DNA of 64,000 bases, from assembly GCA_047967505.1 (NCBI GenBank), contig CM106538.1; one strand, given 5' to 3'. Under the pieces are notes generated by a model. That model did not search any database. It was not told the DNA's origin and was given only the letters and a program-made list of their open reading frames with translations. This document shows, piece by piece, positions 54,361-64,000 of this stretch. The position numbers were made by a program, and so were the translations under genes. Position 1 is the first letter of the stretch, and every line of letters begins with the position of its first letter. The stretch is from Dipteris shenzhenensis (lineage: Eukaryota; Polypodiophyta; Polypodiopsida; Gleicheniales).

Positions 54361-56621
54361 ATGGCTTGATGGGACTGCTGAACGTGATGTACTGAAGGAA
54401 GGAGACGGCAAAATGAGAGTGGACACAAAGCACGAGAGGAGGATTGCAAGCATGGTGAACAAATCTAAAAGTACACAAATCTGATGTTTAAAAATGCAAC
54501 CCTAAACCACTTCATATATGCTTAAACCAAGTTTCAACTAACATGATATGATGTATTAGAAGCACTTCGAAATGCAACACACAAACCACTTTATATATGT
54601 GTAAACAAACTTTCAATTAGCATGATTTGACAAAGACTACATTAGAGAATTTGAGAGCACAATGGACATATGGAAAATTAAAACAATAGGCAAGAAAGTT
54701 TCAAAAAGATTTATCCAAGCTTCACATTAATAAATACATATTTGCATGAGTATTCAATAAAGTTATCTACAATCCACACTTTGCGACCTAGCAATTAGCC
54801 AATAAGTTGCCCCAATGCCAAGTGTATCATACAACTCACGTGCCACTGGTGTATTACATGCTACACATGCACTTCTTGTTTTCAAGGTGTCCACAAGGCA
54901 CACCAAGTGAAAAAAATGATGGCACAAGAACACATAGTACCGAGTGGCTGTATCAAAGAGATCTTGTTAAATAGGATACAAAGGTCCTTCAGGCACATAT
55001 GTGATAGGAAAAGGAAGGGTGGATGGCTTGCGAGCAGTTAGGTCAATGAAGTCAGGATCTATATCTTGGATGGCTCTACCCACATTTATATGTTGAAGGG
55101 CTTGTTGCACATCCCTAACTTACCAATGGTAAGTAGTGGCAATGAGTGTTTGTTATCATAGCACATTCTCAGTGTCTGGTGTGCTCCCTCTATGTACAAG
55201 CAAGATGTTCAGCTGTTTGACCTCTCACTTGAGATGCTTCTTCTCACTCAATACATTTTGATGCTCGTGCACTGCATCTTGGACAATTAATGGTGTGAAG
55301 GTGAGTTCTTTTCTACGAGTGCCATGAGCAGGTGCTGCTACTCCCTCTTCCACGTTCATGAAAACTTCAAATGTGTAGACAATATAAAAGTGAACCTCAA
55401 ACCTAACTCACAAATAGATTGAAACAAAAATCACAATAGATAGTGGAAATTTTTACCTGAGGATGGACTTCCAATGTCTGAAGGCAGTGATGCAACCATA
55501 GGAACTAGTGGAGGTGCACTCCATGTAGGCTCATGTGTTTGCGGCTTGTCAGCAAAGTCCACAAGATGACAGGAAACTGACCCAACACAAATTTTGTATG
55601 CAACATCTTCACAAAGTATTGTTGAATACAACCACTATGTGGTGATCTTACTACACCATCTCATAAAGAAACATGCATTCTCATGCATAGCTTGGTGTGT
55701 GCATTGTTTTATGGGCCATCTCTCGTGGCCCCATTGAGAGACTCTCCACATCGACGGCGACTACTGAATGATGATAGCCTCATGAATGTGTCTCACTTTC
55801 CAATCATTCGAGTCATGATAGGAGCTTTCTTGTGCAACTGCAACCACCTTTGCCCTCCTACTCTCATGCCATGTAGCATCGATGATGTCCATTAAGTACT
55901 TCATTGCACTTTTTGAGCAAGATTGTTGGCCTTGGGCCTCAAAGGTAGCTTGTGTATATGGTGTGTGTGAGGACAATGCCATATTGCATAAAATTGACAG
56001 AAGCCTAGCAGTAGCATAAAATTTATAGAAAATACCATGAAATTGGTGTGTAGAATGAGGAGTTTCTATCCGAGTAGGCTTGAATGAAATAACACAACAT
56101 AATTAGCTACACATGAGCATGTTGAATGAAATGTAATTAGAAACACGTGAAGCATCCATTCCTAGTTCTCGAATGCGTAAGATGAAATTTTGAGCGGGCT
56201 TGAATGAAATAACATAGCACAATTAACAAAGATGGAATTGTGATTGCTGCTCATGCACATTATTTATTGAAGGTGGAGTTTTGATTGATGAAAAGAGCAT
56301 GTAGGACTTAACATTTGCAAAATAGTGGACTTACATTGCAAAAGGACTTACATTGATGAAGTAAAATTTTGTACAACATAAAGAGTTTCATTTCAAATCC
56401 AAAGTGTAGCAAAATCTTCATCTCTTCTGTGGGTTGTAAAGCCTCTTCTTCGTTGGCCATGTGTGCATGGATTTTATTCAAAATTTAGTCCATGGAGGCA
56501 CATGCCTTGAGGATGTCGTTCATAAATTTATTTTTGCAATCAAGCGAGGGTCTCACTACAATGTCATTCTTAGCGGTATTTTGACCATATTGATCAGCAT
56601 CATAAATTAATTTGGTGATTT
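54361..56621 (-). pseudogene. Remnants of an unrecognised minus-strand gene interrupted by Copia-C
   Basis: Open pieces occur at 56621-56485 (ITKLIYDADQYGQ, ending FMNDILKACASMD), 55982-55761, 55631-55431 and near 55380-55150, where a Glu/Lys-rich coiled-coil-like segment is readable. The frame is interrupted by the LTR at 56622. The exon appears to continue in frame on the far side of the matching GATTT at 4467-4471, where minus-strand sequence after an acceptor-like TTGTAG reads GYYAVGWLFGEI. I do not recognise the protein. From 54361 to about 55100 no gene is visible. Confidence 0.4.
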
Positions 56622-56878
56622 TGACAAAATATGAAGAGGGGAGAGGAGAAGAGTGGAGATGAGGAGAGAGGGCACAGCTAGAGAGCACACCACAAATGAC
56701 TAGCTGTACACTATATTTGGTTGAAAAAATAGAATATATACAAACCCTTTTAGGGTTAGGGTTAGGGGATCTAACCCTTTCCTTTATATCACTCTATTGG
56801 GTTAGTGCTATGCACATATGATCACGTGATGGTGCTATGCACACATGATCACATGATGTTGAGCATGAACTCTCAACA
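56622..56878 (-). repeat. 3' LTR of Copia-C
   Basis: 257 bp, followed by the polypurine tract CTTGAGGGAAGG (56879-56890 on the plus strand, complement). It carries the same TATA, telo-box-like and CACGTG modules as the other LTRs of the family, with one of the two CACGTG sites changed to CACATG. Confidence 0.93.
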
Positions 56879-56966
56879 CCTTCCCTCAAGATCAATATCA
56901 TAAAATAGGCCTTCCCTCAAGATGATGATTCTTGGGAATCGAAGAAGGACTGAGCATTACATTCCA

Positions 56967-59900
56967 TCACACCCCTTTAATGGGAATGTCCTTCCTCTGC
57001 ATCAAACCAAGAGCTAGTCGGTATTTCTCGAATAGCTCTTTACCGAGTGGTTTGGTAAAGATATGTGCAACATTCTCTTTGCTATCACAATGCTGCAGTG
57101 TGATGTCACCAAGTAACACTCTTTCTCTGATGAAGTGCTTTGTCCTGGAGTGATATACTGGATTCTTGGTCAATGCTTGAGCTGATTGATTATCGCAGTA
57201 TATTGTTGTTGGCTTCAACTCATCAAAGTAATCTATTTCTGACAATAGTCTTCTGAGCCATATAGCCTCACATGCACCTGTAGTGAGTGCTCTATATTCC
57301 GCTTCAGTCGAGGACAAAGAAACAGTTGGCTGTTTGTTTGACAACCATGATATAGCACCTTGACCAAGGAAAAATGCATATCCTTGTGTCGATCTCCTGG
57401 TCTCATGATCTCTGGCATAGTCACTGTCACAATATCCATGCAACCGTGGATGACTTCCTCTGTATTCTATCCCAAACTATCTTGTACCTATGATGTATCT
57501 CAAGACTCTTTTGGCTGCATTCCAGTGAGACTGTTTTGGATTTGCCATAAACTGTGCTAGTGAGTTTACTGCATAACAAATATCTGGCCGTGTGATTGTT
57601 AGATATATAAGAGATCCGATGAGTTGCCTATAGTACCTGTCATTGACTATAGGCTTTTCTGAATCTTTAGTAAGTTTCAAACTCTGTTCCATGGGAGTGG
57701 CTAAAATCTTGCAATCTGCTATATGAAACTTCTTCAAGAGACTATCAACATACTTGAGCTGACTCATGAATGTGCTATCTGAATCTCTCCAAAACTCAAT
57801 TCCAAGACAATAGTGCATAAGTCCAAGATCTTTCATGTCGAACTCTACAAATAAGTCTTGTTTTAGTTTTTTGATGAAGCTATCCTTGCTTCTTGTCATA
57901 ATCAGATCATCTACGTACAAAAGTGCAATAGTAATGTCTTCCCCTTGAACTTTGTAGTAGACAGTATGATCTGCATTGGATTTCATGTATCCCAGATTAG
58001 CAAAATACTTATCAATTTTGATGTACCAACTTTTGGGCGCTTGCTTTAAGCCGTAGAGGCTTTTCTTGAGATGGCAAACCTTATTCTCCTTTCTTGGTTC
58101 AACATAACCTACTGGTTGTTGCATGTAGACTTCCTCGCCTAGATAACCATTGAGAAATGCATTCTTGCATCGAGCTGATACACATTCCATCTGCTGAGTG
58201 TCGCTAGGGATATCAAGAACCATATGGAATCCATCTTTGCTATTGGAGCATAAGTCTCATCATAGTCCTGACCATATTGTTGTGCAAATCCTTTTGCAAA
58301 TAATCTGGCTTTGTATCTTACTTCACTTTGTATACCCATTTATTTGCTATGGCCTTCTTTCCTAGTGGAAGGTCGCATAATTCCCAAGTATTATTCTTAT
58401 ACAAAGGATCCATTTCTTCATTCATAGCAGTTTGCCATTCTAGCTTGTCTACTGCATATTTGAAGTACACTAGCTCTTCTGTAGCCATGATGGTAGTCAT
58501 AAGAGCATAGTTGGTGGTTTCAACTTGAATTGCTTTGCCTTTCTGAACATATGTCAATCTGGCTGGAGGTCTGCTTTTCCTAGTAGACCGTCTAAGCTGT
58601 TGTGGCTCTGCTTAGGGTGTTACTGGCAATTCTTGCTCTTCTTCATCAACATGTTCTGTAGATGACTGTGAAGTCGATGCTTCTATCTCCTGTGTAGGTA
58701 AGGTTTTCCATTTTGATTCCTCATCAAAGATTACATCTCTAGAGATATTGACCTTGCGGTTGATGGGATCATACAATTTCTATGCTTTGCTTTCTTCACT
58801 GTACCCAACCATGATGCATTTGCGTGACTTCGCATCCAATTTCCTGCGATGATCATCATGTATGTGGGCATATGCTATGTAACCAAATATGTGGAGATGC
58901 CCAATGTGTGGCTTGTGTCCAGTGAATGCTTCATAAGGAGTCATACCTTGTATCGGTTTGTGGTAGGAAGCGGATCAAGCAAATAGTTTGCAATGGCTAT
59001 TGCTTCTACCCAATACTAATTTGGAAGATGTTTTTCACTAAGCATTGCTCTAGCACTGTCTGCTAAAGTCCCATTCTTCCTTTTAGCTCTTGCATTCTGC
59101 TGAGGAGTATCTGCACATGTGAATTGTCTTCGAATGCCATGACTTTTGCAAAAGTTCATGAATGCTAAAGACATGTATTCACCTCCTCTACCTAATCTCA
59201 TGACCTTGATCTTTCTACTTGCCTGGTTTTCTACCATCGCTTTGAATTCTTGAAATCTAGAAAACGCTTCACATTTCTCTTTTAGAAAGTAGACCCAACA
59301 ATATCTGCTATAGTCGTCGATGAAAGTCAAGTAGTAAAGTGAACCATTGATGTTGTGGGTCTGGGCATAACCCCATACATTTGTATGTATCAAATCAAGA
59401 ATACCTTATGCACGAGAGGTACTTCTGCCAAAGTTGGTTCGCTTTTGTTTGCCGAAGCGGCATGCTTCACAAACCTTTCCAAGAAACTGTAGCTTCGGAA
59501 TCCCAATGGCCATATTCTGATTCCTAAGATCTAACAAGTACTTGAAGTTGACATGACCATATCTCTTGTGCCATTTTGCAAATAGTGGCATCTGTTGTGG
59601 TTGAGCTGACATGGCATGCTTATCTGGTACTGTAGCTAGCATTCTATATAAGCATCCTTCCTTGACACCTTTTGCTACTAGTTGACATCTTTTGGATTTG
59701 TCTCTGATAGTGCATTTATCACCGTCAAAGATGACTTTGTAATTGTGTTCCGTCATTTGACCTACTGACAAAAGGTTCTTGCTGAGCTTTGGAACATAGA
59801 GCACATCTTTTAGTAATCCTTTTGTACCAGTGAAATTGTTCATAGGGATAACACCTGTCCCTTGAACTGGATTCGGTGTATTGTCTACTATGTAGATGAT

Positions 59901-61154
59901 ATTTTTATTTCCTTCTAATGGCTTCATTTCTTGAACCATTCCTGATGATTTGTCATGTGAGATGATGCACCATTGTCGATATACCAAGGATCCTATTCCA
60001 CTTGGTCGACTTGATAGCTAAAATCCTTTTTGGGATTGAAATCAGTGTCTGGGTACACTGTATCAGTCTGATGCATTTCCTCACTTGCAAGAAACATATT
60101 TCCATGTTCATTTGCAAAATGACTGTGACTAGAATGTCCACCACGATGGTTTCCTCTACCTCGGGAATTCCCTCGATTACTACTGGACTGACCGCCTTGG
60201 TCGTACTGCTTCTTGCAGCAATCTCTTTCATAGTGTCCAAACTAGTGACAGTAGTTGCACTGAATGTTTGACACGGTGGATGCATTCCCTCGTCCTTGAA
60301 ATCTTCCTCAGTTGGAATGATTTCCTCCTTGTTGATTCTGATGTTGCTGATGCTGATGCTGACTTTGATTTTGTTGCTGATGATGATCACTTTTCTGATA
60401 TGATCTACCTCTACCTCTGCCTCTACCTCTACTTCTGTCTGAAGATGTGAATGCCTTATCATTAGAATGAACTTTATGTGCTTGAATTGCCTGCGTCTTG
60501 AGTCCTTCACCAAGTAGGACTGACTAAAGTTGGAATTTGCCGTTGTATGGCAATACTCTCCACTAGATTCTCGTATCCCTCTCCTAGTCCATTCAAAATG
60601 ACTTGACCCGTTTCTGCGGGGTTCATTGTCTCTCCTGCTACTGCAAGTTGATTGTTGTAGTCTTTTATGCGAAGTACATAAGCATGAACGGTTTCGTTGC
60701 TGTTGGGAAAACTCTGGTTGATTTGGTTTCTCAGTGTGAGAATCTTGGATGTGTTCTTGGACTCGTAGAGAGCTACAAACATATCCCATGCTTCTTTCGA
60801 TGTCTTGACTGTGTTGAGCTATCCTAGCATGACATCTTGCACATTCTGCTTGATCAGATGATAGGCGTACTTGTCTTTCTTATCCCATTCTGCCTGAGCT
60901 CGGGTGATGGTAGGATCTACTACTAGTGTAGAAACTATTTGTGTAGCTGTAGATCCCACTGCTAGTGCTGTGACAACAGATGGAGTAGAGCTACTTGTGG
61001 CTGGATCGGCCAATGGTCTAGAAGTAGACCCATCGACATACTCCCATTTGTCCTGAAGTACAAGAATGGTCTCCATTCGGTTTTTCCATGTACCATAATT
61101 GGAGTTGTCTAACTTAGTAGATGCCTCCAGATTGAGGTTGCGAGTCATAGACAT
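56967..61154 (-). pseudogene. gag-pol remnant of Copia-C
   Basis: All copia domains are recognisable but split over many frames. They are gag (61154-60507), a CCHC knuckle interrupted by TAG (near 60245), protease with DNGASSHM (near 59970), integrase (59987-59016), RT with YVDD (58339-57477) and RNase H (57443-56967). RNase H lacks 18 bp between GTGCT repeats relative to Copia-B, near 57137. At the RT end the Gln codon and the 11 bp missing from Copia-B are present, so this copy shows the ancestral state there. It is inactive. Confidence 0.9.
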
Positions 61155-61914
61155 GGTGCAAGAAATGTACTCAAAAGTGTCGTGAAAATCTCTGTATGAA
61201 TCAACTGCAGATACACTAACTGTGCCAAGTGAAATCTCTGAGCTGTCAGTGAAGATAGAACTGCAATATATAAAATCTATGATCTGTATTATAAGGCTTG
61301 TGGCAATGATGCCGAGAATAGCCAAGAGGCTTTACAAGGCTAAAATGATGTGCACAATGCCGTGAGATAGCCGAATAGGCTTTACAATAGTGGCATGTGT
61401 GTGTGAAATCAAGTGCTATCTGCCCATTGAAATAATCTACAATGCCTCTGTACTCTCTGAAGTCTACTCATTGAACTGATGAACGTAAGGTTTCAGGTAA
61501 TGTAATGATGTGAAACCGTATGTGAGTGTATGGACTAGGTACTAGTCGAGAATTTCGGGCATGGCTTAGATTGGCAACTTGGGTAAATTCAAAGCGTCCC
61601 CTCTATGGCGATCTAGTCTAGTCTGATCTAGATCTATACCAACCATCGATCGATGAAAGAACAGCAAATAGTTCCTTTTCTTTTGTTCTTTTTAAGTGCT
61701 GTGTCAGATGTGTCGATGTAGACGCAAATGTGCATGCGGTGAGGCTCAAATGTGAGTGTAACTTGCATTGAAATGTATGCATGATGTGAATGACGCATAG
61801 AGCACAAAAAAACGAGCGACTTTCCTTTTTGGAGCACCCTCAAATTCTTCCTGGATCAAGAGATACGACTTGATCTAGGTACTCTCTAGGTAGAGGGGCA
61901 AAAGGAGTGCAAAT

Positions 61915-62400
61915 GGTGCTCAATGATGATGTGTCACTATGGGTCACATGCAGTGTGATGTGGCACTATGCCTAGCAAGAGGTGTGCCAGTGGACACTTG
62001 TGCTGAGGTGGCAGGAGTGGTCACATGAAGTGACTGTGGAGCACTGTGTGTGCCTGCAGGGGTCAGTGCTTGGATAGCTGAGGTGGCACTACTGAGGTGG
62101 CACAAATGAAGATGCCAGTAGATGATGTGGCAATAATGACATGGTAGTGATGACGCGGCTATACTGATGTGGCAAATGAGCTAGCAGGGTGATGTGTCTA
62201 TGATGATGTGGCAAGTGACATGGTAGATGACATGGCAAATAAGGCTGACGTGGCACATGTTGATGTGGCAAATTGACTTTGACTGACACATGGCAGTCGG
62301 TGATAGCTGGCAGATAAGCTAATGATGTGGTAGCTTCACGAGGCTATTGACATGTCACTTAGAGTGACGTGGCAGATAGGGTGCCATGTGTCACAATTGT
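61915..62400. repeat. Decayed TGAYGTGGCA array in the Copia-C leader
   Basis: About 14 units matching the array of Copia-A. Only two TGACGTGG words remain (near 62248 and 62378), with one TGACGCGG. The rest read TGATGTGG or TGACATGG. Confidence 0.72.
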
Positions 62401-63251
62401 GACCAAACCACCTAACCAGGATTGATTGAACCTAACCTAACTAGGGTTGACTGAACCTAACCCTGGTTAGCTCCTATCTGACACATATCAGTCAGAGAGC
62501 AAGAGAGACTCTAAGTAGAAAGACGACGATGAAATGGCAACTTGGAAAAGATGATGGTGAAGAGACAATCCGTCATTGTGTCGTTGCATGCAGGGAGCTG
62601 GTTTTGGAGCTGCGGCGCTTCACCGTCTTCTTCATCTTCAGGCTTGCAAGCTCACAGCCGTTTGAGTGATGCTTCGATGCCGTAGAAGACGTTGAAGCCC
62701 GTGGAGGTAAGGAGCCCGTTTGGAGCTTCATTGCAGGAATGAAAGAGCACTGGAGTGCTAGAAGGAACCTTAGAGCTTCTTAGTACAGTCGAGTGGAGAG
62801 GCTATCACTGGAGCGCTGGCCGAACAGAGAGGCAAGGCTGGAGCATTGGCCATCTTGCATGATGGAGCATTGGAAGCTACTATAGGGAGGCCATCTAGGA
62901 AGGCTCACGGCTGAGAGTAGAAGGCCGTGGGTGGTGCTCGAGGTGAAGTGTTGTTGCTTCGGGATTGCCCACAGCTATGTTGCAGAAAGGAGCATGGTAG
63001 GATGGCATGTTGTTAGAGGGTCGCCCATGAAGCTATTGTTGGGGGGTTGTCCGTGGAGCTGTTGATGCTGAGAAGCCACCTTTGCTAGGGAGCCATCGTT
63101 TTGCGAGCCCAGAGCATGGAGTAGAGGCCTTGTAGATAGTCGTTGAGGCGGTTCAGGAGCTAGCTACCGGTGATGCAAGTGCTGCTGGAGACCTTTGTAG
63201 TTTGGAGAGGCGTCTGGCTTTCCAAACTATGAGAACTGCGAGTGTTGCTTC

Positions 63252-64000
63252 CAAATCTATACATGTATATACCTTCTAGCATGCACTACCTTCAGTGCAC
63301 TGATTGCAACCAGTAGCGATAGGCAAGGATTGATCTACGAACAATCACGCCCGCTTTTTTATCACTAGGTATTCCCAAACATGAGGAGAGTCCTCTCTTA
63401 GGTACCAATGTTTGCTTTGCTGCCTATAGCTTTCCAAAGTTGCAACAAAACGCATAAACATGTTATGGATTGAGCCACGATTAAAGAATGGACTGATAAT
63501 CCATAACTCCTCATCATCAGAACGTCCTATGGCATGACACATGCCTCTGTGCATCATTGACATGGCTAGCTCCATCTTCAACATGGCATATGCATCAACA
63601 GTATCGTGTTTACTTCTTTTAAACATATTGAGTGCACATTTGCATTGATGTCCTACCTTGGGCAACACCTACATTAATCTCTTCTTTTGCCTCATTCGTG
63701 GAGGCCACAAGGTGTGTGCCAACTACTCCTTTCTCTCTCATGCTTTTAGGCAATGGAAGCTTGCATTTTGGACCACTTAGTTGCACAAGAACGAGCTTTG
63801 ACTCTCCACCCAATGACAACTCGAAATCTTGATGGGATCTCAACAATTCTAGCTGGCACAACACATCACCAAGCATTCTAGTGTAATTACTTCATGCACA
63901 TCATGCTTGGGCACTACTCTACAAACTACATGAAACCAAGTTGTGACATGACAAACTCGCATTTTTATCTCTCCTCAATTCCAGCAAGATGTTAGCTGCC
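63252..64000 (-). pseudogene. Decayed unrecognised gene, copy 2
   Basis: Collinear with 11328-12217 at about 94 percent identity by eye, except for a gap of about 140 bp relative to copy 1. Two frames remain open: 63876-63619 (MLGDVLCQLELL and VGVAQGRTSMQMC) and 63668-63345 (a Cys/Met-rich stretch, then DDEELWIISPFFNRGS). They are longer than in copy 1, which supports a once-functional protein. The homology runs into the window end. No family recognised. Confidence 0.55.

Larger units (their letters stand above)
56622..63251 (-). mobile_element. Copia-C: copia element lacking its 5' LTR
   Basis: Minus-strand element with its 3' LTR at 56622-56878, a polypurine tract, gag-pol from 61154 down to 56967, and a leader collinear with that of Copia-A up to about 63251. 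There the leader stops abruptly and sequence matching 11328 onwards begins. The leader end, primer-binding site and 5' LTR are missing. The five bases outside the 3' LTR (56617-56621) are GATTT, equal to those outside the 5' LTR of Copia-A. Divergence from Copia-A is about 6 percent over a 200-bp stretch counted by eye. Confidence 0.9.

Overview
This is nuclear DNA of a land plant, most likely a seed-free vascular plant such as a fern. The case rests on a microbial-type terpene synthase-like (MTPSL) gene at 21919-22940, a family known from bryophytes, lycophytes and ferns but not from seed plants. Other support is Ty1/copia, Ty3/gypsy chromovirus, CACTA and hAT elements, GT-AG introns, a pentatricopeptide-repeat fragment and telomere-like TTTAGGG words inside LTRs. 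Nothing suggests bacterial, organellar or viral DNA. No intact host gene could be confirmed and no rRNA, tRNA or CRISPR was seen. The window is a layered transposon graveyard with a few young insertions.

Layout. 1-4466: 5' part of a decayed copia element on the minus strand (Copia-A). 4640-11240: CACTA-type (En/Spm) region with a minus-strand Transposase_24/TNPA-like gene, a plus-strand TNP2-like gene and four clusters of a TAGACGYGC motif. 11330-12220: a decayed minus-strand gene whose second copy closes the window at 63252-64000. 12629: an orphan CACTA terminus. 14395-21752: a complete copia element (Copia-B) with 257-bp LTRs identical by eye and a CAAGA target duplication. Its leader holds an ACGTGG motif array and a captured PPR-gene fragment. 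21919-23245: MTPSL pseudogene and its promoter region. 23451-23854: Harbinger-type MITE. 24531-24818: 96-bp tandem repeats. 25083-26391: an unrecognised gene. 26440-28345: an AT-rich tract, then an extreme polypyrimidine/polypurine tract with hairpins. 28766-29130: 120-125-bp tandem repeats. 29894-30670: gypsy RNase H relic. 33621-35865: a short, young non-autonomous LTR element with 297-bp LTRs identical by eye, a CTCTT target duplication and a zinc-knuckle ORF. 36943-43085: pieces of two or three gypsy elements in both orientations. 43118-45330: a copia copy with an internal inversion. 46451-48000: SWIM-like and gypsy integrase relics. 51247-52115: a direct duplication. 52460-54360: hAT transposase relic. 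56622-63251: Copia-C, lacking its 5' LTR.

How the parts relate. Copia-A and Copia-C appear to be two copies of one insertion. The outer flank of the A 5' LTR and the outer flank of the C 3' LTR both read GATTT, and the DNA beyond each is collinear across the window with about 6 percent divergence by eye in both segments. One copy has lost about 7.5 kb, including the CACTA genes. Copia-B and the short LTR element are the youngest insertions, with LTRs indistinguishable by eye and intact target duplications. Copia-B nevertheless carries polyprotein lesions, and the short element encodes no enzymes, so both probably moved using proteins supplied by relatives.
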